From the NCBI GenBank assembly GCA_031254095.1, contig JAIRVC010000036.1:1-15689 (forward strand): a stretch of DNA of 15,689 nt, given 5' to 3'. This DNA is from Acidobacteriota bacterium (GTDB taxonomy: Bacteria > Acidobacteriota > UBA6911). Made by a program: the position numbers and the translations under genes. The notes beneath the pieces were generated by a model that was not told where the DNA came from, made no database searches, and was given only the letters and a program-made list of their open reading frames with translations. This document shows, piece by piece, positions 1-6,514 of the stretch (position 1 is the first letter of the stretch; each line of letters begins with the position of its first letter).

Positions 1-115
1 CAGGCAGGGCGTCAACAACGCCAACCAGCTCCGCTTCAGGCAGCGACGCGTACACCCTTGCGTGATGCTGCCCCAGCGCCCCGACCCCGATTACCCCCAC
101 GCGAATTTTGTCCAT
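1..115 (-). CDS. Gfo/Idh/MocA-family NAD(P)-dependent oxidoreductase, N-terminal fragment
   Basis: Only the first 38 codons are inside the window; the gene runs off the left edge. The peptide starts MDKIRVGVIGVGALGQHHAR and shows the N-terminal Rossmann beta strand and glycine-rich dinucleotide loop (GVGALG, about residues 10-15), followed by the HHARVY segment and a second strand (AELVGVVD) typical of Gfo/Idh/MocA dehydrogenases. These use NAD(P) to oxidise or reduce sugars and similar substrates in the cytoplasm; the substrate cannot be told from this piece. The ATG at 115 is preceded by an AAAGGA ribosome-binding site about six bases upstream. It is the last visible gene of the minus-strand lipid A cluster. 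A member of this family next to lpxI suggests an envelope or sugar-nucleotide role, but that is inference. Confidence 0.85.
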   Translation of the reverse strand, partial: MDKIRVGVIGVGALGQHHARVYASLPEAELVGVVDALP

Positions 116-130
116 GGCATCCTTTCTAAG

Positions 131-158
131 TGGTCAGTGATCAGTGGTCAGTGGTCAG
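131..158 (+). repeat. Left array of 7-base units (TGGTCAG-type)
   Basis: Four consecutive units read TGGTCAG, TGATCAG, TGGTCAG, TGGTCAG and are followed by TTTTTG. The array runs into the 3' end of the minus-strand gene at 141-506 and supplies its last residues (L-T-T-D-H) and stop codon. Confidence 0.9.
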
Positions 159-506
159 TTTTTGGATGAGAGATGAAAGCATTTTACCGACTTCTTCAGA
201 CAGACCCATTGCTGTATTGATATCCGCTTCTGATAGATATCCAATCTCAACACATATTAATAATTGTGTTTGCAATTCCGCTTTTGAACCTCTTGCGATT
301 GATAAAAACTTTGTAAATTCCTTTGTTGAATTTCGAGCTTGTCCCTCAGCAATATTTGAAGGAATAGATATTGCCGCTCTCCGAACTTGACTTGAAAGCC
401 CATACAATTCTTCCTTTGGCAATTTCGTGGTCAAACAATATATTTCCTTTACCAAAGACATGGCTTTCTGCCAAACAATCAACTCTCTATATTGCTGTAC
501 GCTCAT
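141..506 (-). CDS. Four-helix-bundle protein (23S rRNA intervening-sequence protein / S23 family)
   Basis: This 121-residue protein has the hallmarks of the 23S rRNA IVP family (Pfam 23S_rRNA_IVP, TIGR02436): an N-terminal YRELIVWQKAM segment, a central SIPSNIAEG motif near residues 48-56, then EFTKFLSIARGS and EL-TQL helices. The family forms pentameric four-helix bundles. Relatives are encoded in intervening sequences of 23S rRNA genes, and the Avd accessory protein of diversity-generating retroelements shares the fold. The biochemical role of stand-alone members is unknown. The start is the ATG at 506, with no strong ribosome-binding site. The C-terminal residues L-T-T-D-H and the TGA are encoded by the flanking repeat array, so gene and repeat appear to have moved or evolved as one unit. 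It interrupts the spacing of an otherwise compact lipid A operon, which argues for later insertion. Confidence 0.9.
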   Translation of the reverse strand: MSVQQYRELIVWQKAMSLVKEIYCLTTKLPKEELYGLSSQVRRAAISIPSNIAEGQARNSTKEFTKFLSIARGSKAELQTQLLICVEIGYLSEADINTAMGLSEEVGKMLSSLIQKLTTDH

Positions 507-523
507 AAATCTACTTCATTTTT

Positions 524-558
524 CTGATCACTGACAACTGACCACTGATCACTGACTA
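524..558 (-). repeat. Right array of 7-base units (CTGATCA/CTGACCA-type)
   Basis: Five units read CTGATCA, CTGACAA, CTGACCA, CTGATCA, CTGACTA, preceded by TTTTT. They are the inverted counterpart of the array at 131-158 and end directly at the lpxI stop codon. In RNA the two arrays could pair into a long stem around the enclosed gene. Confidence 0.9.
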
Positions 559-1371
559 TTAAACAGGCAGCGCGACAATGGCGATGCCGTGTTTGTCGGC
601 TTTTTGCCGGACGGCCTCCCTGTCAAAAACCAGCGTGCGGCCGGCGTCGATAACCAGCGCCGTCGCGCCGCACTCGATCATATTATCCACTGTCATGATG
701 CCTATGACCGGAATATCAAAGCGCATGTCCTGCATGGGCTTGCTGACCTTGACGATGGTCAGGTCTTTTTTGCACGCCAGCTCTCCGGCGCGCAGAATTG
801 CCGCGTCCGTTCCTTCCATCGCCTCAACCGCGACAACCGCCCGGTTGCGCACAACGATGGTCTGGCCTATGTCCATCCCCGCGATTTTACGCGCAATCGG
901 CCGCCCGTAGTCAACATCCGCCTGCTCGGATTTGTTCAGCCCCCGGCGCGTCAGCCTGCCCGGCGCGGCAAGGTGAGGCTCAATCAGCGTTGAGGAATCG
1001 AGCAGCGTGATTCCGTTTTCCTCCAGTACGCGGGCTGCGCCGCCAATGAGCGAATCGGTGTTTTTTTGCTTCAGCCCGGCCAGCATTTTAATCATGGTCC
1101 AATCCGGAATGCCGGAGCTGAATATCTGAACGTGCTTGACCTGCCCGGCCATAATAGCTTTACAGACCCCGGCCTCCCGGAAAATCCGGACGAGTTTGCC
1201 GAGTTCGCCAAGCCTCAGCCAATGAACCGGAAAACCGGCGGATTCGATTTCGGGCGCGGCTTCTTCTTTAATGGCGGCAACGACGATATCTATATTCTGC
1301 TTCCGCGCGGAATCGAGAACAAGAAAGGGGAATTGCCCGTTTCCCGCGATTACTCCGATTTTTTCGTTCAT
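559..1371 (-). CDS. lpxI: UDP-2,3-diacylglucosamine pyrophosphatase LpxI
   Basis: This 270-residue protein matches the LpxI (DUF1009) family in length and pattern. The N-terminal domain begins MNEKIGVIAGNGQFPFLVLD, and the C-terminal catalytic domain (about residue 140 on) contains GRPIARKIAGMDIGQTIVVR, AVEAMEGTDAAILRAGEL and a final FDIPVIGIMTVDNM...ALVIDAGRTLVFD stretch. LpxI hydrolyses UDP-2,3-diacylglucosamine to lipid X and UMP, the fourth step of lipid A synthesis, and replaces LpxH in lineages that lack the latter. It acts in the cytoplasm at the membrane face. It follows lpxA directly on the same strand: the gap is only 25 bases and is filled by a hairpin repeat, so co-transcription is likely. 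The ATG at 1371 fits the family start. The downstream four-helix-bundle element begins right at its stop codon. Confidence 0.93.
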   Translation of the reverse strand: MNEKIGVIAGNGQFPFLVLDSARKQNIDIVVAAIKEEAAPEIESAGFPVHWLRLGELGKLVRIFREAGVCKAIMAGQVKHVQIFSSGIPDWTMIKMLAGLKQKNTDSLIGGAARVLEENGITLLDSSTLIEPHLAAPGRLTRRGLNKSEQADVDYGRPIARKIAGMDIGQTIVVRNRAVVAVEAMEGTDAAILRAGELACKKDLTIVKVSKPMQDMRFDIPVIGIMTVDNMIECGATALVIDAGRTLVFDREAVRQKADKHGIAIVALPV

Positions 1372-1380
1372 TTAGCTACC

Positions 1381-1398
1381 AGCCGCCGTGAGACGGCT
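1381..1398 (-). repeat. Hairpin repeat in the lpxA-lpxI junction
   Basis: On the minus strand this reads AGCCGTCTCACGGCGGCT. As RNA it can form a 7-base-pair stem (one G-U pair) with a UCAC loop. The lpxA stop codon TAG overlaps it. The hairpin at 10519-10536 (AACCGCCTTACGGCGGTT) has the same stem length and a UUAC loop and differs only by transitions, so both look like members of one repeat family. Confidence 0.7.
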
Positions 1399-2176
1399 AC
1401 CGAATAAAGCCCCGTTCGGAGCTTTCAATAAATCCGACAAGAAGCTCTACTTCCGGGAATGTCCAGGTTTTCGCTTTTACTCCGGCTATCGCCTCGCCGG
1501 TGTTCAGGCCGGAGCGGAACAGCAGGCGGTACGCCCGTTTCAGTTCCCGGATACATTCTTCTGAAAACCCCTTGCGCCGCAGCCCGATCGCGTTTATGTC
1601 GTAAATTCCGGCTTCATTGCGCGCGCCGACCGTTTTAACAAAAGGCAGGGCGTCGCGCGTGACGACTGAAAAACCGCCGATGAAGGCATGTGTGCCGACC
1701 CGGCAAAATTGATGCACCGCCGAAAAAGCGCCGATTGTCGCGTGGTCGCCGATTGTGACATGCCCGGCCAGCGTGGCGGCATTGGCCATGATGACGCTGT
1801 TGCCCACTATGCAGTCATGCGCGACGTGAGCGGACGCCATTATAAAATTATTGTTTCCGATGACCGTCTCGCCATTCCCGCCCGGCGTGCCGCGATGCAG
1901 AGTGACAAACTCGCGGAACACGTTGCCGCCGCCTATGCGCAGATACGTTTTTTCGCCGTTGTATTTGAGATCCTGCGGGTCAGCGCCGACGGATACGTGA
2001 CTGTAAAAGCGGCAGTTTTCTCCTATCGCCGTCCAGCCGTAAACGTGGACATGCGCGTCAAGCGTCACGCCCGCGCCTATGGACGTTTCCGGGCCGATGA
2101 CGCAGTACGGCCCCACGGAAGCCGTTGAATCTATTTCGCAGGAGGAATCAATAATCGCGGTAGGATGTATGGGCAT
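1397..2176 (-). CDS. lpxA: Acyl-ACP--UDP-N-acetylglucosamine O-acyltransferase LpxA
   Basis: This 259-residue protein catalyses the first step of lipid A synthesis, transfer of a 3-hydroxyacyl chain from ACP to UDP-GlcNAc in the cytoplasm. The N-terminal two thirds is a hexapeptide left-handed beta helix (repeated IG/VG units). The family motifs DPQDLKY (66-72), LHRGT (93-97) and SAHVAHDC (115-122) are present; His120 aligns with the catalytic His125 of E. coli LpxA, and VHQFC and the SERGFIR end also match. The segment after VHQFC carries a Gly-Gly like the E. coli enzyme, which accepts long (C14) chains, but I would not predict chain length from this alone. I prefer the ATG at 2176; an in-frame TTG at 2200 would add eight residues (PAPRENK) without family support. 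Neither start has a strong ribosome-binding site. Confidence 0.95.
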   Translation of the reverse strand: MPIHPTAIIDSSCEIDSTASVGPYCVIGPETSIGAGVTLDAHVHVYGWTAIGENCRFYSHVSVGADPQDLKYNGEKTYLRIGGGNVFREFVTLHRGTPGGNGETVIGNNNFIMASAHVAHDCIVGNSVIMANAATLAGHVTIGDHATIGAFSAVHQFCRVGTHAFIGGFSVVTRDALPFVKTVGARNEAGIYDINAIGLRRKGFSEECIRELKRAYRLLFRSGLNTGEAIAGVKAKTWTFPEVELLVGFIESSERGFIR

Positions 2177-2220
2177 TTTGTTTTCACGCGGGGCGGGCAA
2201 TTGTTGAAGAAATTGTCAAC

Positions 2221-2322
2221 CCGGATATTTCATGAGGATTCGCAGCGAGGAGGCTGAACGAGCGCAATGCAGCCAACACGCCTGGTTGCGCCGCCGCAGT
2301 AGAATCCTCATGGAATATCCGG
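2221..2322. repeat. MITE-like palindromic element between fabZ and lpxA
   Basis: Arms at 2221-2241 and 2302-2322 are inverted copies matching at 20 of 21 positions (outer part CCGGATATT, inner part ATGAGGATTC). The 60-base interior contains a second, shorter inverted pair (GCGCAA/TTGCGC). It has no open reading frame and no obvious target duplication. It occupies nearly the whole gap between the fabZ stop (2330) and the lpxA start (2176). It may be a non-autonomous transposable element or a structured RNA in the operon transcript. Confidence 0.75.
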
Positions 2323-2329
2323 CTTAAAC

Positions 2330-2758
2330 TCACGGGCGATCGACCACGGAACATGAAAGCTCTCCTTCAGCCGCCACGCCGCCGTCAACCAGCGCCCGGC
2401 CTTTCATTTTGAAGTAGCGGCGAGAACGCTGGCGCAGGAGGCTGACCTCTATACGAAGCTGATCGCCGGGAATGACAGGCCGCCGGAAGCGGCAGCGGTC
2501 AATGCCTGAAAAATAAACCAGTTGGGTTTTTCTGTCGGCGTTTTTATAAAAAAGAAGCGCCGCGCCTACCTGCGCCATCGCTTCTACAAGCAGCGCGCCC
2601 GGCATGACCGGATGATCGGGGAAATGCCCCTGAAAAAACGGTTCGCCGCGTGAAACATTTTTTATCCCGACCATAAACGTTTCGCCGTCGGTTTCCAGAA
2701 TGCGGTCAACCAGCAGAAACGGATACCTGTGCGGCAAAATTTCCAGAATATCTCTCAT
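2330..2758 (-). CDS. fabZ: 3-hydroxyacyl-[ACP] dehydratase FabZ
   Basis: This 142-residue hotdog-fold enzyme dehydrates 3-hydroxyacyl-ACP in fatty-acid elongation, competing with LpxA for 3-hydroxymyristoyl-type substrates; the adjacent lpxA reflects this shared pool. The diagnostic EILPHRYPFLLVDRI opening, the FQGHFPDHPVMPG motif with catalytic His45, and LLVEAMAQ with catalytic Glu59 are all present. The protein starts at the ATG at 2758, only a few residues before the conserved LPHRYP motif, as is normal. No Shine-Dalgarno sequence is visible: the bases immediately upstream are the repeat array at 2761-2880, so the native upstream region seems to have been replaced. Translation may depend on coupling or on the repeat sequence. 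It lies in the minus-strand lipid A cluster downstream of ompH. Confidence 0.95.
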   Translation of the reverse strand: MRDILEILPHRYPFLLVDRILETDGETFMVGIKNVSRGEPFFQGHFPDHPVMPGALLVEAMAQVGAALLFYKNADRKTQLVYFSGIDRCRFRRPVIPGDQLRIEVSLLRQRSRRYFKMKGRALVDGGVAAEGELSCSVVDRP

Positions 2759-2760
2759 GA

Positions 2761-2880
<120 letters not shown>

Positions 2881-2882
2881 AT

Positions 2883-3464
2883 TTACGGTTTTTTCGCGGC
2901 GGGCGGGATGGTCGGAACGCCGGCCGGATAAGCCTGATTATATGCCTTGATTACATCTTCCGTCACATTCAGCGCGGGATTGATCCAGGCGTCACGCTGC
3001 GGATTAAGGAGCAGGATGGCGTCAAGACCTTTTTCAAGGGCAACCTTTTCAATGATCGGCCCTATTTTTGCGGAAATGTTATTAATCAGCCGCTGACGCC
3101 GGGCGGTGATGTCTCTCTGCGTGTCTTCCTGAAATCTTTGCAGCTTGAGTTCCTGTGAACTCGCTTTTTCATCAAGATCCATAAGGGCTTCGTCGGTCAG
3201 CTTTGCAGCCTGTACTTCCAGTCTGTTGCGCAGCTCTTCAAATTCCCGCCTCATAGCGTCAAGCTCCGCGTTTTTCGCGTCAACGAATTTCTGCATGTCG
3301 GCCATTATTCTGGCGCCTTCGTCACAGGTTTGAATGACCTGATCGGCGTCTAACCATCCTATTTTAACCGTTGGCGCGTGGACTGCGGTCGCCGCCGTCT
3401 GGGCAACGCCGGCAGCCGGCAACGTCAGGGCGACGATAAAAACAGCCAGTAAAAATCGATTCAT
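2883..3464 (-). CDS. OmpH/Skp-family periplasmic chaperone
   Basis: This 193-residue protein has an N-terminal signal peptide (MNRFLLAVFIVALTLPAAGVA, cleavage near residue 21) and a long charged helical region at about residues 50-125, rich in heptad-like Leu, Glu, Lys and Gln, as in the coiled-coil tentacles of Skp. The KIGWLDADQVIQTCDEG segment and the C-terminal VALEKGLDAILLLNP...DVTEDVIKAYN pattern match the OmpH family. Skp-type proteins hold unfolded outer-membrane proteins in the periplasm on their way to BamA, encoded immediately upstream in the same direction. An AAGGAG site lies ten bases before the ATG at 3464. An aromatic-poor, Pro-rich tail (TIPPAAKKP) ends the protein. Confidence 0.9.
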   Translation of the reverse strand: MNRFLLAVFIVALTLPAAGVAQTAATAVHAPTVKIGWLDADQVIQTCDEGARIMADMQKFVDAKNAELDAMRREFEELRNRLEVQAAKLTDEALMDLDEKASSQELKLQRFQEDTQRDITARRQRLINNISAKIGPIIEKVALEKGLDAILLLNPQRDAWINPALNVTEDVIKAYNQAYPAGVPTIPPAAKKP

Positions 3465-3484
3465 GAAATCTGTTCTCCTTGAAA

Positions 3485-3533
3485 ATCCGGCGGCGTTCCG
3501 TCCGGATTGTTAAACGTGCCGGATGTATCCGGC
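3485..3533. other. Two short inverted repeats in the bamA-ompH gap
   Basis: ATCCGG at 3485-3490 pairs with CCGGAT at 3502-3507, and GCCGGAT at 3518-3524 pairs with ATCCGGC at 3527-3533. In the minus-strand transcript both could form hairpins between the bamA stop and the ompH ribosome-binding site. No T-run follows either one, so they look more like processing or stabilising hairpins than terminators. Confidence 0.45.
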
Positions 3534-3562
3534 GCTAAATTTAAGTTACATTTACATTTTGG

Positions 3563-6151
3563 CTAGAAGCTTCTTCCCACCGTGAATTTTATGTCTCTTT
3601 TTGGTTCGTTCAAAGTATACACCGCTCCGTTTGGAGTAGTAATCGAACCGGAGAGCCTCTGCGGGTTGTAAGCGAAAATCAGCCGGAAGGGCGCGTTCAC
3701 AACCGGGAGCGTAAATTGAATTTCCACTCCCGTGGAGCCGCGCAGCTTGCTGTTTGTTCCATCGACGATATTCACGGAGCTGCCGCCGAAATCTCCCATC
3801 GAACTTTTCCGCATGGCGCGCGTAACGCCGATGTCGTAAAAACCCGCCATCATGAGCGGACCGGCGATCGGAATGCGATACTCGAAATTAAAGACGCCCA
3901 TGCTGTCGCCGCCCACGGCAAAGGGCGAGGATTCCAGCGTCTGGGGCAGGCCGGTTTTAGGGTCGATGATCGGATTGCCGTAAAAGTCAAACTGCGGGGT
4001 CGAAGTCACCGCGATCGGGCTTATTGAGCGTATGTCGAATCCGCGTATTGTGTCTTCTCCCCCGATAAAGAAACGGTCAAAGAAAGGAACTACCGATCTG
4101 CCGTATGACTGAACGTACTGCAACTGGAGGTTGAACGCGAAAACGTTCCGCCCGTTGCTTATCCATTTGTCCGCTATAAAATGCCTGACTCCCAATGACG
4201 GGCGAAACATACTGAAATCGCCGCCGAAAATTCCGCCCGCAATGGCGGTCGACACGAACAGGTTTGTCCCCGCCGTGGCGTTGTAATAGGCGTTGGTTGT
4301 GTTGTATTGAACCGTTGGGGTAATTTCGCTGCGTATAATTCCTGAGAGCGCGTCGTTCGCGTCGCCTGAGGTGAAACCGACAAACTGGCCGAGCGCGAAA
4401 TTTTCAAATCCCGGAGCGATGCTGCTGACGCCGATCCTCTGATATGTATAGCTGATGCCGGCGCTCCAGGGCCAGCGTATCCGCCGGCTCAGATTCAGCG
4501 TTACGCCGGTTGTGCGCTGCGTGAAAAGTTCGGAGGCGTTGCCCTCGTAGTCGGTCAAACCGTAAGTGGTGTATGTGTCGTAGCGATACCGGGTGTTGAA
4601 AAACTGTACTCCCGTGTTCCAGCGCGTATCAAGCAGATGAGGCTCCTGAAAACTGACGAGGTAGTTGGTCTGCCGTGTTCCGCCCATAATGCTGACGTCT
4701 ATGGTTTCGCCGCGGCCAAGGAAATTGTTAGTCGAATAATTGGCGCCGATGAAACTTCCGGAAAGACCGCTTATGCCGCCGGAAAAGCTGATCGACTGCT
4801 GACTTTTTTCCTTTACCGTGATGTCCACATCCACCATGCCGGTTTGTTCATTGGGTTTTACATTGTAATCTTTTTCCTCTATCGGCTCAAAATAGCCCAA
4901 CTGGTTCAGCGCCAGTACCGACATTTCAAGCGCTCTGCTGTTAAAAGCCCGTCCTTCCTCCAGAGAGAACTCGCGGCGCATTACCTTGTCGCGGGTCTTG
5001 GTGTTTCCGAGAAAATTGATGCGGTTGACGAAGAACATTTTGTCCGGCTGCATGGTCATCGTCACATTGTAGGTATTTTTCTTTTCAGGGTCGCGCTGCA
5101 TGTCCGGCAGATAGGAGAAATTGATATAGCCCAGGTTTCCATAGGCCTTTTTGATCTCCTCCATGGTGTCCCGGACTCCCTTGAAATTGAATATGTCTCC
5201 CTCTTTCATGCCGAACGCAGGTACAAGTGCTTCGCAATTCAGGACGCCGCATTCTTTCAGTTCAAGTGCGCCCAAACGGTACTGCTCGCCCGCTTCGATG
5301 GGAACTTCGACATAGAACTGATGTTTTGTTTTGCGCAAAAACGGAATTATGCCGCGAGGGCCTTCGAATATGCGGGTGACTGGATATCCGAGCTGCACAT
5401 CCATATAGCCGTGCTGCTGGTACAAGGATTTCACGTTGGTTTCAATGTCGTATTCCAGCTTTTCCCTGTGGTATCTGTCCGTACCCTTGAACATGGTAAA
5501 GACGGATCGTTCCTTGTTGAGCTGTAGCGCTCCGCGCAGTTCGGAGTCTTTAAAAACCTTGTCTCCCGTAAAATTTATCGTGCCTATGCGGACATTGTCT
5601 CCCTCGTCCACGACGAAGCGAAGCCGGACGTGATACGGGGGAATATCTCCGACTTCCGAATGGATGCTTCCAAGCGGCTTGCCGCTCTGAATCATCAGAT
5701 CCCGTAAAAGGCGCTCCGCCATTTTCACCTTGGAAGGATCGTACTGGCTGTCCACTGTCAGGCCGAGCTTTTTTTCCTTAAAAGCGTCAAGGATGTCGGA
5801 TTCAGAGAAGGATTTATTGCCGGCGTATTCGATGGCGCGGATCAGGGGTTTTTCACTTACTATAAAAGTTATGATTTTCCCGATATCGCCGTCTCTTTCC
5901 TCCACCACGATATTTTCAAAATAATTCTGGCGATGAATGGCGCGCAGGTCAAATTCGACACGCGACGCCTCGAATGGCTCGCCGGGGCGCGTCTGTATTA
6001 TCTGGGAGCGGATGGTATCTTCAGGTATACGGCGGCTGCCGCGGATGTCTATGCGTTCTACGATAACCGCGTTGTTGGACTGTGCCATCGCCGGAATCGT
6101 CGATAAAAGGATTCCCAGAAGACAGATTCCAAAACTGACTGCTTTACTCAT
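3563..6151 (-). CDS. bamA: Outer-membrane protein assembly factor BamA
   Basis: This 862-residue protein is the central Omp85 subunit of the BAM complex, which folds beta-barrel proteins into the outer membrane. It has a signal peptide (first 23 residues, ending AMAQ), then five POTRA-like domains at about residues 28-450 (visible strands include VERIDIRGSRRIPEDTI, IRAIEYAGNKSF, VRIGTINFTGD and VNRINFLGNTKTRDKV), and a 16-strand-type barrel from about residue 453 to the end. The conserved RGF motif of the L6 loop is at 703-705 (DTIRGFDIR), and the protein ends in the C-terminal phenylalanine (FTVGRSF) expected of a barrel signal. An Asp/Pro-rich insert (FDFYGNPIIDPKTG) follows RGF. The ATG at 6151 has a GGAGG site four bases upstream. 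It is the first gene of the envelope cluster, followed by ompH. Confidence 0.96.
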   Translation of the reverse strand: MSKAVSFGICLLGILLSTIPAMAQSNNAVIVERIDIRGSRRIPEDTIRSQIIQTRPGEPFEASRVEFDLRAIHRQNYFENIVVEERDGDIGKIITFIVSEKPLIRAIEYAGNKSFSESDILDAFKEKKLGLTVDSQYDPSKVKMAERLLRDLMIQSGKPLGSIHSEVGDIPPYHVRLRFVVDEGDNVRIGTINFTGDKVFKDSELRGALQLNKERSVFTMFKGTDRYHREKLEYDIETNVKSLYQQHGYMDVQLGYPVTRIFEGPRGIIPFLRKTKHQFYVEVPIEAGEQYRLGALELKECGVLNCEALVPAFGMKEGDIFNFKGVRDTMEEIKKAYGNLGYINFSYLPDMQRDPEKKNTYNVTMTMQPDKMFFVNRINFLGNTKTRDKVMRREFSLEEGRAFNSRALEMSVLALNQLGYFEPIEEKDYNVKPNEQTGMVDVDITVKEKSQQSISFSGGISGLSGSFIGANYSTNNFLGRGETIDVSIMGGTRQTNYLVSFQEPHLLDTRWNTGVQFFNTRYRYDTYTTYGLTDYEGNASELFTQRTTGVTLNLSRRIRWPWSAGISYTYQRIGVSSIAPGFENFALGQFVGFTSGDANDALSGIIRSEITPTVQYNTTNAYYNATAGTNLFVSTAIAGGIFGGDFSMFRPSLGVRHFIADKWISNGRNVFAFNLQLQYVQSYGRSVVPFFDRFFIGGEDTIRGFDIRSISPIAVTSTPQFDFYGNPIIDPKTGLPQTLESSPFAVGGDSMGVFNFEYRIPIAGPLMMAGFYDIGVTRAMRKSSMGDFGGSSVNIVDGTNSKLRGSTGVEIQFTLPVVNAPFRLIFAYNPQRLSGSITTPNGAVYTLNEPKRDIKFTVGRSF

Positions 6152-6173
6152 CCCGCCTCCAGCCGCTCAATAT

Positions 6174-6209
6174 AAAAAAGTAAGATATTAAAACAAACTT
6201 ATATCTTAC
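6174..6209 (-). terminator. Hairpin plus T-run just upstream of bamA (attenuator or terminator candidate)
   Basis: GTAAGATAT (6180-6188) and ATATCTTAC (6201-6209) are a perfect 9-base inverted repeat. Read on the minus strand the stem is followed at once by six T residues (6179-6174), the layout of an intrinsic terminator, but the stem is AT-rich and would be weak. It lies only 22 bases before the bamA start codon and points at it, so it might attenuate bamA transcription or instead be a protein-binding operator. Confidence 0.45.
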
Positions 6210-6475
6210 GATAAAACAGCCTTCCCGCGCAAGCGTAACGCCGCATCAATCATGGCGAGCGCATTAAAATATAAAACACATCAAATCAGCGCCGGAGGCG
6301 CGAGACGTGACTAGCCGCCGGTTCCGCGAGCTACACTCGCTCCGCCAACGGTTAGCCATAAATATATATGAACGCTAAATTCCGATATTCGTTCAATTAT
6401 TTTTATTGACGCCGCGCGGTGTAAAAGGCGGCAAACGTTCCGCGCTGTCAATAACCGTAAGTATCGTAGGGCGGC
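6210..6475. other. Gene-free region upstream of bamA and the toxin-antitoxin pair
   Basis: I see no convincing gene here. Two imperfect palindromes occur: arms 6311-6330 and 6336-6355 (14 of 20 positions paired, five-base loop), and ATTGAC...GCGCGG at 6405-6419 against its inverted copy at 6440-6452. The bamA promoter should lie here on the minus strand, but I find no pair of boxes that I trust. The AT-rich stretch at 6357-6405 differs in composition from its neighbours. Confidence 0.5.
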
Positions 6476-6504
6476 TTGACATTTATCAATTTACATATTA
6501 CAAA
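6476..6504 (+). promoter_or_regulatory. Promoter of the toxin-antitoxin operon
   Basis: A consensus -35 box TTGACA lies at 6476-6481. With a 17-base spacer the -10 box is TACAAA (6499-6504, four of six matches). The predicted start of transcription is near 6511, only a base or a few before the antitoxin ATG codons at 6512 and 6515, so the mRNA would be leaderless. No ribosome-binding site is seen before these ATGs, which agrees. Confidence 0.6.
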
Positions 6505-6514
6505 TTGTAATATG
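6494..6514. promoter_or_regulatory. Palindromic operator over the -10 box and start codon
   Basis: CATATTACAA (6494-6503) and TTGTAATATG (6505-6514) are perfect inverted arms around a single central A. The site covers the predicted -10 box and the first ATG of the antitoxin. Ribbon-helix-helix antitoxins commonly bind such palindromes to repress their own operon, so this is a good autoregulation site. Confidence 0.65.

Larger units (their letters stand above)
131..558. mobile_element. Candidate IVS-like element: four-helix-bundle gene between inverted 7-mer arrays
   Basis: A 428-base unit is bounded by inverted arrays of 7-base units. The left array (131-158) and the reverse complement of the right array (531-558) match at 26 of 28 positions by my alignment. 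Between them lies a single gene of the 23S rRNA intervening-sequence protein family. The unit fits exactly between the lpxI stop codon (559-561) and the ribosome-binding site of the oxidoreductase gene at 115. Intervening sequences in 23S rRNA are known to carry this gene family between complementary ends; here the same architecture sits in an intergenic space. Mobility is inferred from the architecture and from related copies elsewhere in the window. No transposase is encoded. Confidence 0.6.

Noticed and set aside
4637..5527. A 296-codon open frame on the plus strand opposite bamA
   Set aside because: It lies wholly antisense to a well-supported bamA, has no ribosome-binding site and its translation shows no recognisable domain; long antisense frames are common in such genes.
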